The notes: a model not told the origin generated them from the letters alone. 64,000 bases of DNA from Desulfosarcina alkanivorans (GCF_009688945.1 NZ_AP021874.1:620001-684000); one strand, 5' to 3'; counted from the stretch's first letter, positions 17,835 to 27,020 are shown. Made by a program: numbers and translations.

Positions 17835-18533
17835 TTACGTCCGGACCGCGCCCGGTAGACAACCATCCACCATGGCCCGGATGTCTCTGTTTTCTAAAAT
17901 GGGCGTGTCATGCACAGCGGTTCCGTGCAGTCCGGCATGCACAATGGCGGCTGCCAGATCCTCGGAGGGGATGCCGATATTGGGATAGATGTGCCGCAGC
18001 ACCGGGTAAAGCATACGGCTGGCGGCATACATGAGATTGGGTTCCCGGCGCGGGGTGACGGGGTAGATGTATCCGGGCCGGAAGATGTGTACGCGTGGAA
18101 ATCCGACGGCCAGCAGCCCGTTTTCGGCCATTCCCTTGTAGCGTGCAAAGGCCACCCGGCTTCGCTCGGCCGGGTCGGCCCCCTGCCCGCTGAGAAAACA
18201 GAAGGCGGCCCGGGGGCTTTGTCGATACAGTTCCGAGGCAAACGCCAGCGTATAGTCGACCGTGATCCGACGGAACGTTTCGTCGGGGACCGCACCGGTG
18301 TAAGCACCCAGACAATAGAAGGCCGCATCCTGACCGATGAACGCAGCGGCAATGGCGGCAAAATCCATGAAGTCTTCATGGAACAGTTCGTGAAGCCTGG
18401 GGTGCTGGATACCGACAGTCCGGCGTCCGATGACCGTCACCCTTGCAACCACCGAATTTTCCAGACACATACGAAGGGCGCATCCACCGACCATTCCGGT
18501 GGCGCCGGTGATGATGACACGTTTTGAACGCAT
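17835..18533 (-). CDS. Atypical SDR / NAD(P)-binding epimerase-like protein
   Basis: A 232-residue protein with the nucleotide-binding motif VIITGATGMVGG at the N-terminus and a Rossmann fold pattern continuing to YCLGAYTG. The usual catalytic YxxxK is represented by ARYKGMAEN, where the Tyr-Lys spacing is not canonical, so it belongs to the atypical or NmrA/HSCARG-like side of the family. AGGAG upstream supports the ATG used. It lies between the metallo-hydrolase and aldo/keto reductase genes, probably one transcription unit once controlled by the truncated TetR regulator. Confidence 0.75.
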   Translation of the reverse strand: MRSKRVIITGATGMVGGCALRMCLENSVVARVTVIGRRTVGIQHPRLHELFHEDFMDFAAIAAAFIGQDAAFYCLGAYTGAVPDETFRRITVDYTLAFASELYRQSPRAAFCFLSGQGADPAERSRVAFARYKGMAENGLLAVGFPRVHIFRPGYIYPVTPRREPNLMYAASRMLYPVLRHIYPNIGIPSEDLAAAIVHAGLHGTAVHDTPILENRDIRAMVDGCLPGAVRT

Positions 18534-18712
18534 TGCGTTTCTCCTGTAAAGCGACTGATGCCGGGCCCGGCTCCATTGCACGTTCATCTGTATCGCGGGA
18601 TTCGTACAGGGTCGAATCGGCCGCCGAATGCCCTTTTTCAGATTGCGATTCTGACCTGCTGGCCGGCGATATTGTTGATGTCCCACAAATGCCCTGGCAT
18701 GTAAAATACTCC

Positions 18713-19843
18713 TTAATTCTCTGAAATCCAGTCCATCTGCGCCGCCATTGCCTGCCGCCACCATCTGGCGGCGGGAATGGCGCTGTTGTAAATGGTGGTT
18801 TCACCGACTACCGGCGTCGCGATGCTGACATTCATGGCGTCTGCGGCGGCGGTTACGCGTTCCATGGGTTCGTACCAGGGGTGCAGGGCCAGGTTGAAGG
18901 TGCCCCAGTGGATGGGGTGCAGGATGCTGCCGCCCAGGTCCAGATGGGCCAGGACGGTCTGCTCGGGAAACATGTGCACCTGCGACCACGACCGGTTGTA
19001 CGCCCCGCATTCGATGAAGGTCATGTCAAAGGGAGCGTATTTTCTGCCGATTTGTTTGAAACCGTCGAAATAGCCGGAGTCGCCGCTGTAAAAGAGGTTG
19101 TGATAAGGCGTTCTCACCACCCAGGAGACCCAGAGCGTCCGGTTGCGGTCGGTCAGCCCGCGCCCTGAAAAATGCTGGGCCGGCGTTGCCGTAATCGTGA
19201 GGGCCTCATCGATGGAGTATGTTTTCCACCAGTCGAGTTCGACGATTTTTTCTTCCGGTACGCCCCATTTGACCAGCCGGGCGCCCACTCGCAACGGAAC
19301 GATGAATCGATTCGTCCTGCCCGTTAATTGCTGCACGGAATATTTGTTGAGATGGTCGTAGTGGTCATGGGATATAATGACCGCATCCACGGTTGACACC
19401 CGGTGGATGTCCAGCGGGACGGCGCCATTGAATCGCGACGGACCGATCACCGAGACCCGTTTTTCAAACACCGGATCGGTCAGCACCCGGTACCCGTCGA
19501 TATTGACCATCAGGGATGAGTGACCCAGCCAGGTGACATTCAGATGTCCGCTGCCCGGACGGGCAAAGTGGGACAGGTCCACCGGCTGTGAGGGCAATTG
19601 GAATCCCGGTGTTCCGGCATTGGCATTGGAAAAATAATCCCAGGCGCCCGACACGAAATCGGATGCGGACATCTTCATCTCCACGGACCGGCTGTTGAAT
19701 GGCCTTTCGTTGGTTTGAGATGATGGTAATGCCCTGCCTGAGACCAAATTTTTTGACTGCGTTGTCGTCGGCGACATACTATGAAGCACCAGCATGATAA
19801 AAACTCCCGTGATAATCGTTATGGTGACAGTGATGGGTCTCAT
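18713..19843 (-). CDS. Metallo-beta-lactamase-fold hydrolase (NAPE-PLD/UlaG-like)
   Basis: A 376-residue protein with an N-terminal hydrophobic anchor or signal (residues 5-24) and an MBL core: VTWLGHSSLMVNIDGYRVLTDP, the zinc motif SHDHYDHL, and later YSGDSGYFDGF and HPIHWGTF carrying further metal ligands. This arrangement matches NAPE-hydrolysing phospholipase D-like and UlaG-like enzymes, so a phosphodiester or lactone substrate at the periplasmic side is likely. GAAGG six bases before the ATG supports the start. The truncated tetR lies just upstream on the same strand. Confidence 0.85.
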   Translation of the reverse strand: MRPITVTITIITGVFIMLVLHSMSPTTTQSKNLVSGRALPSSQTNERPFNSRSVEMKMSASDFVSGAWDYFSNANAGTPGFQLPSQPVDLSHFARPGSGHLNVTWLGHSSLMVNIDGYRVLTDPVFEKRVSVIGPSRFNGAVPLDIHRVSTVDAVIISHDHYDHLNKYSVQQLTGRTNRFIVPLRVGARLVKWGVPEEKIVELDWWKTYSIDEALTITATPAQHFSGRGLTDRNRTLWVSWVVRTPYHNLFYSGDSGYFDGFKQIGRKYAPFDMTFIECGAYNRSWSQVHMFPEQTVLAHLDLGGSILHPIHWGTFNLALHPWYEPMERVTAAADAMNVSIATPVVGETTIYNSAIPAARWWRQAMAAQMDWISEN

Positions 19844-19908
19844 CGGATACCTTCTTTTGATTTGGCCTGCGAATAAACGAATGATCGATTATAATCTGGC
19901 CAAAAAAA

Positions 19909-20203
19909 TTACAATTTGATCGCGTCCCAGGCCATGGTAAAGGCGGTTTCAAGATCGTCGCTGTTCAGGGTCCAGCCATGGCACAGTCGTGGATTGGCAA
20001 GATAGGAAAGCGGATGAAACAGGAACGCCCCCAAAAGATTGCGATCGACATTTTTGATGATCTTCTGTTCGATTCCCCGCTGAAGGACGTCGATGAGGGG
20101 AATGAAATGCTTTTCCAGGGCCTCCCTGTCCACCAGTTCACTGTAGGGGGAGTTGGAAAATTGTTCGATAAATTGATAATACGGTTTGTTGTTGGAGAGC
20201 ACC
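19909..20203 (-). pseudogene. TetR-family regulator, C-terminal fragment cut by an IS element
   Basis: The last about 95 codons (from NKPYYQFIEQFSNSPY) match the ligand-binding C-terminal region of TetR/AcrR regulators. The reading frame runs without a start into the left end of the IS1634-type element. The N-terminal helix-turn-helix is not found on the other side of the element: the frame continuing past 22096 meets a stop within ten codons. So the DNA-binding half has been lost by insertion plus a deletion. It would have regulated the adjacent MBL-SDR-AKR genes. Confidence 0.65.
20197..20203. repeat. Putative target-site duplication, left copy (GAGCACC)
   Basis: GAGCACC occurs directly outside the left inverted repeat and again at 22090-22096 outside the right one, in the same orientation. 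The exact element edge is uncertain by one or two bases. Confidence 0.5.
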
Positions 20204-22089
20204 TTACATTCCGCACCCGTGAGAATCGATTTTAGGAAATTTTTTATCGTTCAAAAATAACCACATAGGCGATTTAACATATTGTATTTACTGTAAAATA
20301 AAAATACCTAGACATTTCAACTAGTTGCTGGTACGTTACCCCCAATCTTGACAACAACAGTTCAAAGGAGGGGACATGCCACCGCTTGACACTGAAAGTT
20401 TGACCATCACCGAGGTCAGGCATCTGCCGATCGTCAAGGCTTATGCACAAAAAATCGGTCTGGTGGAGACCATCGACCGGATGGTCGGTTCTCAAATGGA
20501 ATTGAGCCCCGGCATGGCTGTATTCGGCATGGTGCTCGACACCCTTTCGGGACGGACACCGCTTTACCGTCTGACCGAATTTTTTGAAGAAAAGGATACG
20601 GAGCTTCTCCTGGGCACCGCTATCGAACCGGAACGCTTTTGCGATACCAACTTGGGCCGGTCCATGGATCAGATTTTCGAGACCGGTACCCAGAAGGTGT
20701 TTTCTCAGATCGCGCAGAATGCATTGACAGTTTTTGCCGTCGATCCGCGACGACTGCATTTCGATACGACCTCCGTGAGTGTATTCGGCGATTACCATCT
20801 GGTTGATCCACCGTTTGAGATCACCTATGGTTACAGCAAGGACAAACGACCGGACCTCAAACAGTTTCTGGTATCGATGCTGTGTGTCGACCGCAACATC
20901 CCCATTTTGGGGACCACGACGGACGGCAACGCTTCGGACAAGACCTTGAACAACGAACTGCTGACCAATATCTCCGCATACATGGCCAGACACGGGCTTG
21001 AACCGGGCGCGTACGTCTATGTGGCCGACTCTGCATTTGTCACCGAGGACAATCTGAAGAAAGCCGACAGGCGTCAGACCTGGTTTCTGACCCGCCTGCC
21101 GGCGACCTACAAAGAGTGCGGCCGGATCATTCGTGAAGCCGTGGCCGCCGATGACTGGATCGACATCGGCCGCCTGGCCGAAGAACGCGACCGCCCCAAT
21201 CGCTCAGTTGCCCGCTATCGGGCCTATGACGGCACCGTCGAGCTTTACGGAAAAACCTACCGGGCGATCGTCGTGCATTCCAGCGCGCATGACAAGCGGC
21301 GTCATAAACGCATCGATCGCATGTTGAAACAGGACCGCAAGCAGCTTGAAAAAGACTGCAAAAAGCTCGCGGACACCGTGTACTATTGTCAGGCCGATGC
21401 GCAGGTCGCGTTAGACAAACTGATTCGTCAATCCGCGTCCAGCTACCACCGGCTTCAAGCTGGTGTTGAAAAAATCCCCAAATACGGTCGCGGCCGGCCT
21501 GCGGCCGGTAAGCCCCGAAAGGTTTTGCGCTACGAATATCGCGTAACGGCGACGGTTGTGGAAGCCCCGCAAAAAGTGCAACCGCTCAGGGAAGAAGCCG
21601 GTTGCTTTGTCCTGTTGACGAATCTTTTGGACCAACAAGGCGACTGGTCCGCCCCGGAACTGCTCTCCCTTTACAAGAGCCAGATCGGCATCGAGAAGAA
21701 CTTCAGCTTCCTGAAGGACCCGGCCATCGTAAACAGCATTTTTCTGAAAAAGGCCCAGCGGATCGAAGTGTTGGGCCTGGTATTGCTGATCTCCCTTTTG
21801 ATCTGGCGTTTGATGGAGCGTTCCATGCGCCAGTATGTCGAGACCAATGACTGTGAGTTGCCCGGTTGGGTGCGACGCAAAACCAGAAAGCCGACCAGCT
21901 TTATGATGACGACCAAGTTCTCTTCAATCATGGTCGTTTCCATCGGGAACCACAGACAGTTGGCAAAACCATTGAAAGCTGTTCAGCTTGAGTATTTGAA
22001 AGCGCTTGGCGTCACAACTGACACATTCACAGCCCCATAAAGCGATGAAAAATAGTCGAATCGTTGCTGCTTGGGGTGCGGAATGTACG
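20204..22089 (+). mobile_element. IS1634/IS4-type insertion sequence
   Basis: An element of about 1886 bp holding one transposase. Its ends are inverted repeats: TTACATTCCGCACCC on the left and, read inward from the right, CGTACATTCCGCACCCC, matching over 14 consecutive bases. A 7-bp direct repeat (GAGCACC) flanks it. The insertion breaks a tetR gene. Confidence 0.75.
20376..22040 (+). CDS. IS1634-family DDE transposase
   Basis: A 554-residue, apparently intact transposase. Candidate catalytic acidic residues are in HFDTTSVSV, VYVADSAF and, after a large insert, IGIEKNFSFLKDP, giving the DDE pattern with the Y-(2)-R-(3)-E-like region near the third acid. The N-terminal 110 residues are the helical DNA-binding part. 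CAAAGGAGG lies ahead of the ATG. Length and layout fit the IS1634 branch of the IS4 superfamily. No frameshift is visible, so the element may still be mobile. Confidence 0.9.
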   Translation: MPPLDTESLTITEVRHLPIVKAYAQKIGLVETIDRMVGSQMELSPGMAVFGMVLDTLSGRTPLYRLTEFFEEKDTELLLGTAIEPERFCDTNLGRSMDQIFETGTQKVFSQIAQNALTVFAVDPRRLHFDTTSVSVFGDYHLVDPPFEITYGYSKDKRPDLKQFLVSMLCVDRNIPILGTTTDGNASDKTLNNELLTNISAYMARHGLEPGAYVYVADSAFVTEDNLKKADRRQTWFLTRLPATYKECGRIIREAVAADDWIDIGRLAEERDRPNRSVARYRAYDGTVELYGKTYRAIVVHSSAHDKRRHKRIDRMLKQDRKQLEKDCKKLADTVYYCQADAQVALDKLIRQSASSYHRLQAGVEKIPKYGRGRPAAGKPRKVLRYEYRVTATVVEAPQKVQPLREEAGCFVLLTNLLDQQGDWSAPELLSLYKSQIGIEKNFSFLKDPAIVNSIFLKKAQRIEVLGLVLLISLLIWRLMERSMRQYVETNDCELPGWVRRKTRKPTSFMMTTKFSSIMVVSIGNHRQLAKPLKAVQLEYLKALGVTTDTFTAP

Positions 22090-22096
22090 GAGCACC
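22090..22096. repeat. Putative target-site duplication, right copy (GAGCACC)
   Basis: Matches the left copy at 20197-20203 and directly follows the right inverted repeat. Confidence 0.5.
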
Positions 22097-22467
22097 AGAA
22101 TTTTTGCAACCCTTTTTTTAGCTCATTTTTCAGACAACACTCCCCTGTGCCGATTTTAACCGGTTTTTTTTAAGACTATGAACCGGTATGCCGATCAAAA
22201 ATAAATATCTACAGCTCAGCAAAACAGGTGGTTCACCCCGTCCACTAATGTCCGATTGTGGCAATCTGGTATGACGAGATCTCCTGTTGTTTTTGGGATC
22301 AGAGCACCTTGGAGCCATTAAATTTCGGACGGAACGGGTGGGCACTCTCCAACAAGCCGTCAGTCGATCCTATTCATCAAATCGCCTGCGGCAGCTATCT
22401 GGAGCCATCCCGTCGCCGAAGCTGAGAGCATCATCTTTTTACCGCCATTGCCGGCATCCGTCCGTGA
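22097..22467. other. Non-coding stretch between the two insertion elements
   Basis: About 370 bases without a supported gene. Part must be the 3-prime flank of the IS110-type element, whose end cannot be placed because that family lacks diagnostic inverted repeats. Confidence 0.4.
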
Positions 22468-23916
22468 TTACATTTTTAGTTTTATCCCATATACCTCCTG
22501 TATGATATATCGCCATTGACCCAAAGGTTTGTCCCTGGCAAACGCTACATTAAGTCCGCCGGCTTTACTCCACTTGTCTCGAAGATATGACCACATGGCC
22601 AGGTAATAATCAGCACGACGCTCAGGCTTGATGTGAGTACTTCTCATATCTGGCGGCAGGTAAACCTGGGATGTGCGCATCATGCACATGGCCATGCGTA
22701 CAAAGCGACGGGCTATCCCGAAGTCGGCATGCTGACCGGCAGCCTCGCGGCGACTGTAATCGTCTTTTAAATCCTTGGGACCATAACGGCCAATATGGAA
22801 TGCCGATTGTACGACGTAGTCTTTGAGAATATGGTTGCTCCGTTTGCTGACGTGGCTCGTTATCGAAGGTCCCTGACTGCCGCCGGATTGTTTGACTGTG
22901 GGAACGATACCCGCATACGACGCCACTTGATCCGTCGACCGTTGAACCAGAGGGTCGCCGATCTCAGCAGCAACGCCTGCAGCCAGAACGATGCCGATAC
23001 CTTTAATGCTGGTTAAAAAGGCACCCTGGGTCTGGGCCAACAGCTGCGCCATCTCATTCACCAATTGATGAGCACCTTCGAACAGACAGCGGTAATGCGT
23101 CACGTGGCTGGCCAAGGAGACCTGAAGCGCGGCGGTATATTCGTCTGGTGTCTTCAGGACCTGGGATGCGTAGTTCTGAAGCCTGGCTGCAACCTGTTCG
23201 GCTTTTTTAGTTCCCCGCTTTTCTAAGTTACGGATCAGGGCACCCCGCTGACGGCGACGGATCTGCGGTGCGCTGAAACGCTCCTGCATCAGGTATAACG
23301 AGCTGTTGGAAAAAGGACGGATCCCACTTTTCTTTTCATTCAGAAAGCCGGGGAAAAGCCGGTCGACAAGGGTGTGGATCCGGTTGCGGACTTCGGTCTT
23401 CATCTTGACCAGCTTCTTGCGATGGCGCACCAGGGTTCGCAGGTTGCGATACACCCCGGTCTGTGCCGGGCAACAGTTGGCCCTGCGGTTGAGCAGCATG
23501 GTGGCGATGCCCATCAGATCCAGCCGATCAGTGCTGGCCTGCAGGTTCTCGCGCTGCTTTTTGGCATCGTGGGCATTGACGTTGGCCACCAGCCACCCTT
23601 TGGACCGAATGGTGTTGGCAAAATTCTCAGCATACGAATTGACATCTTCTCCACCGAAAAAGACATGGTCGGACTGAATGTGACGATGCCGGCAAGAACG
23701 GTTGACCTGGCCGAGCAGATACTTGACCCCGTCGACGGAATTCTTGACTGAAAATGGCTTTCGGAGCACTTCGCCGTTTCCGTTACAGAACATGACCAGG
23801 TGATCCTTTTTGGCGTAATCGATGGGCACGCATATCAGTTTTGACAGGTTGCCTGCCTTTTCGAACAGGGCAGCCAGTTCTTGACTTCGATTCGGATAGA
23901 TGCTTGACTTTTTCAT
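22468..23916 (-). CDS. IS110-family transposase (DEDD recombinase)
   Basis: A 482-residue protein. The N-terminal RuvC-like domain begins LICVPIDYAKKDHLVMFC, giving the first Asp of the DEDD set, and the C-terminal Transposase_20 region contains SIKGIGIVLAAGVAAEIGDP and the serine-containing segment YAGIVPTVKQSGGSQG, where IS110 recombinases carry the catalytic serine. AAAGGAGC upstream of the ATG fixes the start. The frame is intact. IS110 enzymes are now known to be guided by a structured bridge RNA encoded in the element's non-coding end, so the leader described next is relevant. Confidence 0.9.
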   Translation of the reverse strand: MKKSSIYPNRSQELAALFEKAGNLSKLICVPIDYAKKDHLVMFCNGNGEVLRKPFSVKNSVDGVKYLLGQVNRSCRHRHIQSDHVFFGGEDVNSYAENFANTIRSKGWLVANVNAHDAKKQRENLQASTDRLDLMGIATMLLNRRANCCPAQTGVYRNLRTLVRHRKKLVKMKTEVRNRIHTLVDRLFPGFLNEKKSGIRPFSNSSLYLMQERFSAPQIRRRQRGALIRNLEKRGTKKAEQVAARLQNYASQVLKTPDEYTAALQVSLASHVTHYRCLFEGAHQLVNEMAQLLAQTQGAFLTSIKGIGIVLAAGVAAEIGDPLVQRSTDQVASYAGIVPTVKQSGGSQGPSITSHVSKRSNHILKDYVVQSAFHIGRYGPKDLKDDYSRREAAGQHADFGIARRFVRMAMCMMRTSQVYLPPDMRSTHIKPERRADYYLAMWSYLRDKWSKAGGLNVAFARDKPLGQWRYIIQEVYGIKLKM

Positions 23917-24228
23917 GGTGGGGCTCCTTTCGTGTATGTGTTTCAGCTGCCTAACGGCAGACTGATAAACCACATTACCACCGGATCACTCCGGATGGTC
24001 CTTTACACAAAGGAGCTTCACCACTTTAAATTTGAAGAATGGGCAGAAGGCGGGGGGCAGAATTTCCAATGACGGCCCGAGTTACAAAGCAGTGCAGGCT
24101 CCGCGAGCTATCCCCTGCGGGCTCGCTCGCCTCCCCTCCATCTGTCACTCGGAAACGTACCAGCTATCTGTAACGTCGTTTCTCACCAGTGGAGGCCGAT
24201 TTTTGCCAGAATATGGTGCAGAAGCTGG
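23917..24228. other. Region upstream of the IS110 transposase
   Basis: About 310 bases with no gene. It includes the folded leader at 23923-24016 and then a GC-rich segment to about 24130 before the composition drops sharply at the AT-rich gene. Confidence 0.4.
23923..24016 (-). ncRNA. Structured leader of IS110 transposase; RBS-sequestering, possible bridge RNA segment
   Basis: In the transposase transcript the arm at 24016-24004 (GCTCCTTTGTGTA) can pair with 23936-23923 (TACACGAAAGGAGC), which contains the transposase ribosome-binding site. Between them lie two hairpins: CTGCC/GGCAG at 23947-23960 and CCGGA/TCCGG at 23981-23994. The result is a closed multi-branch RNA that hides the Shine-Dalgarno sequence. 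Read-through protection of this kind is known for other insertion sequences. IS110 bridge RNAs also come from the non-coding flank, so this may be part of one, but the guide loops cannot be assigned without the target site. Confidence 0.5.
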
Positions 24229-26631
24229 TTATGTTTCAGTTCTTCTTTTTATTTCTTCAATATTATCTAATGCCTTAAGATATATTTTCTTCCATGCTGT
24301 ATGAATTTCTGAATCGACTAAGTGGACTATAGATTTATCTAAGTATAATAGAAATAATTCAGTGCGTTTTATACGGTCATTAATATTATACACCTCTTTA
24401 ATTATATCTCTTGTGTTTTCATCCAATATCGGTGTGTCAACTATTGTAGCATCAATGTATTGAAAAACAGATATTAATTCAAAAATATGGAAACGGCCGA
24501 GCGAAGATATTTTAATGATATCTTCATCAGATAGTTCGCCTTTGCTAATAGTATTTATATAACGTCTATTGATCAATGCCTGAATTGAGTCCTTTGATAT
24601 GCTATAAGAAAAACCCAAGGAGGCTAAATACGACATTAAATCAGCAGCTTTTGAATATGTATTAGTTAGGCCAACGTTAGGCGTTTTAGCCAGATAACGC
24701 AATATTGACATCTTTATAAAATGTTCAGACGGGTCTTCATATTGAATATCAAATAGATTGATGAAAGGAGATCTTGTAGGATCAAATTGCATATAGTCAC
24801 CAAATAAGAGCGTCGTTACTCCTTCATAATCAGGAATATAATAATTCCCTGTTCTTTGAATTTTAATAAGTATTTTTTTAGTATCGAGATGGCCACTACA
24901 TAGAATCCTTTTTGTAAAATCAAGCAACCTCCTGATATTCCCATTCGATATAGCTTCTAACATTGGAATAATGCCATGATTTTTCCATGCAGCGAATTCG
25001 CATGACTCGAATATTTTAGCAACACAGGCTAAATCTAAAGTGACATTTCTACCTGATACACTCAGGGAATTCGTCAAATTAAGAGATTCCCCTTTTGCTA
25101 TCTGTTTTGCATATGAGAATCGTCGCTTTAAGACAAGGGATAGGTCAGGATTCCCAACTGTAAATGTTGTTGGGGCAATGGCATCTAAAACACCACTCTC
25201 CTGAGACTTATAGTATGTGATTGGTCTAAGGCATATAAAAACTAAACTTGCCCAGTCTCGAGCAATAGCTGATGCTTTCAGAAATGCTTCTTCTTGAATT
25301 TTCCAATACCGTCTGTCTAAGTTGTCAAAGAATAGAGCTAATGATATTCTTCTACCCCTTTTTAAATGATGAAATACTTTTGTTAGAAATATGTGTCTAT
25401 TCGTAGTAAATTTTTCAATATTCTCAATTTCAAACTCAGCATATTTTTGTTGATTATTAGCTAAAAATTTTCCACGAGTTGTCTTTTTCAATCGTATTAA
25501 GTCTAAATTCAATACACCTCTGACAAAATTATCATCATGAATGTCAATGTCATAATGTTCCAATAATTGTCTTTCGACTTCATCATAAACAAAATCATAA
25601 ATTTCTTCGTGGGAATCTGGTCTATCAAGAAAATTAAGCTCGATTTGTATGTAGTTTTCCAGATTGTTTTTTGCTGCTACGAAACGTAAATATTTCAAAA
25701 AAGACGATTTCCCTCTGCCAACTTCTCCTAAAATAATAAATGGTTTTTCTGCTGGTAAGTTTGCGAGTTCTTGAGGCAACTTTTCAATCGTTTCAATATT
25801 ATATTCCGAGATTATATCGTCTTCTCTCTTTCGCTTTTCTATTAATTCTTTCGCAAGTGTTAATATATCATTATGCGAATGTGGATTTACGTAACATGTT
25901 TCTACAAAATCTTTTGAATTCTCTGATTGCGATAGTACCTGCCACACATAATCAAGTATGTAAGATAGTTCATTCTTAAATACATTACGATCTGACACTT
26001 GAGGATAGCCTGGAATCTGAGACGATAATTTTGCAGGAGCAGGAAGTTTTAGGTTGTCAAGCAATTCTCTACTGATTGTGTTGGACGATAGCCCTTCCCT
26101 GTTAAAACATTTACAAAATCTTGAAAATTTATTCTGAATGGCTTCAAAAGACTCAAAGACAAAAACTAAACGGTTCTCTAAGGGTTGGTTCGGTACAAAA
26201 GAAAGGGTAAACAACCATTGATGTCCATTTGAAATTGCAATATATTTTGAGCCCAATGTAGCAGCATAACCGCTTGCTTGCTCTAATGCTGCTGCGGCCT
26301 CCTTACATTCCTTTGCCAATAAACCAAACTGGTAAGGCCGATCCTTATATATTCTGTTAGGTAAAAGGAAATTAACCCCAGTTTTTTTTGCCTCTATTAT
26401 TAACACCGGTTTGCCTGAAATATGAAAGACATAATCTGCAAATCCAGTAGTTCGGCAATATTTTTCAGTATCAACGTCATTTTTGTCCCATTGCAGAATA
26501 TCAAACAGAACTTTATCAATAATGCGAAGCCTGGTTGAAGATTCATTTTGATCTCTGATTTGCTGATTTAATTCATCAAGAACTGCTGCATATTCTGTAT
26601 ATGCTATATCGATAGGGAAATCAGAAATCAT
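24229..26631 (-). CDS. HsdR_N-type nuclease fused to P-loop NTPase; candidate defence protein
   Basis: An 800-residue protein whose codon usage is strikingly AT-rich beside its GC-rich surroundings, a sign of recent transfer. Residues 10-140 resemble the HsdR N-terminal PD-(D/E)xK nuclease: E30, D66 in GFADYVF, then E80-A-K82 in LIIEAKKTG. Residues 295-465 hold a P-loop NTPase: Walker A GEVGRGKSS with K308, Walker B ALFFDNLDR with D436, and an arginine at ICLRP. The C-terminal 330 residues are helical with no named family and could be a sensor. Layout (nuclease, STAND/KAP-like switch, C-terminal sensor) resembles anti-phage NTPases such as Avs but is much shorter. AAAGGA precedes the ATG. The defence role is inference from architecture, composition and IS neighbours. 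Confidence 0.7.
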   Translation of the reverse strand: MISDFPIDIAYTEYAAVLDELNQQIRDQNESSTRLRIIDKVLFDILQWDKNDVDTEKYCRTTGFADYVFHISGKPVLIIEAKKTGVNFLLPNRIYKDRPYQFGLLAKECKEAAAALEQASGYAATLGSKYIAISNGHQWLFTLSFVPNQPLENRLVFVFESFEAIQNKFSRFCKCFNREGLSSNTISRELLDNLKLPAPAKLSSQIPGYPQVSDRNVFKNELSYILDYVWQVLSQSENSKDFVETCYVNPHSHNDILTLAKELIEKRKREDDIISEYNIETIEKLPQELANLPAEKPFIILGEVGRGKSSFLKYLRFVAAKNNLENYIQIELNFLDRPDSHEEIYDFVYDEVERQLLEHYDIDIHDDNFVRGVLNLDLIRLKKTTRGKFLANNQQKYAEFEIENIEKFTTNRHIFLTKVFHHLKRGRRISLALFFDNLDRRYWKIQEEAFLKASAIARDWASLVFICLRPITYYKSQESGVLDAIAPTTFTVGNPDLSLVLKRRFSYAKQIAKGESLNLTNSLSVSGRNVTLDLACVAKIFESCEFAAWKNHGIIPMLEAISNGNIRRLLDFTKRILCSGHLDTKKILIKIQRTGNYYIPDYEGVTTLLFGDYMQFDPTRSPFINLFDIQYEDPSEHFIKMSILRYLAKTPNVGLTNTYSKAADLMSYLASLGFSYSISKDSIQALINRRYINTISKGELSDEDIIKISSLGRFHIFELISVFQYIDATIVDTPILDENTRDIIKEVYNINDRIKRTELFLLYLDKSIVHLVDSEIHTAWKKIYLKALDNIEEIKRRTET

Positions 26632-26656
26632 AATTCGTATCCTTTGTTGATAAAAA

Positions 26657-26893
26657 TTATTTATTCAGTAGAAATCTGTCTTTCTGCAAAAATGCTATTT
26701 CCCGAAAAGAATGAAATTCTTCTTCAGATAATTGATATTTTGGCCATTCTATCATGAACCTTTGTTTAGTCAATATAATAAGATCGATTGATTTGAAGCC
26801 GCATTTTGTACCTACTATATTCCGCTTTAGCGAATTTATTAGTGAATTATTAAGTTTTCCACATAAGCACAGCCTGTCTGTTATTAATGTCGG
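26657..26893 (-). pseudogene. 3-prime remnant of an upstream partner gene (Cys-containing)
   Basis: A 78-codon frame, as AT-rich as its neighbour, ends 25 bases before the start of the nuclease-NTPase gene. It reads like real protein: a cysteine pair DRLCLCGK, then GTKCGFKSIDLIILTKQ and EWPKYQLSEEEFHSFREIAF. It has no ATG or GTG at its beginning and opens directly after a stop, so the 5-prime part seems lost. A TTG at 26773 could give a 38-residue product. The tight spacing suggests it was the gene ahead of the nuclease-NTPase in one operon. No family is recognised. Confidence 0.4.
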
Positions 26894-27020
26894 TTAGCCC
26901 TGTCAAATGCTGTGATAAACGGGATTGTGTAATCTCTTAGGAAATTGATCGCTGATAAAGATATGTACAGGATATCCTGAAAAAATGGAGACCTTCAATT
27001 ACTGTGATTACATATAAAAC

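Noticed and set aside
22097..24228. Terminal inverted repeats for the IS110-type element
   Set aside because: None convincing; the family normally lacks them, so the element's exact ends were left open.
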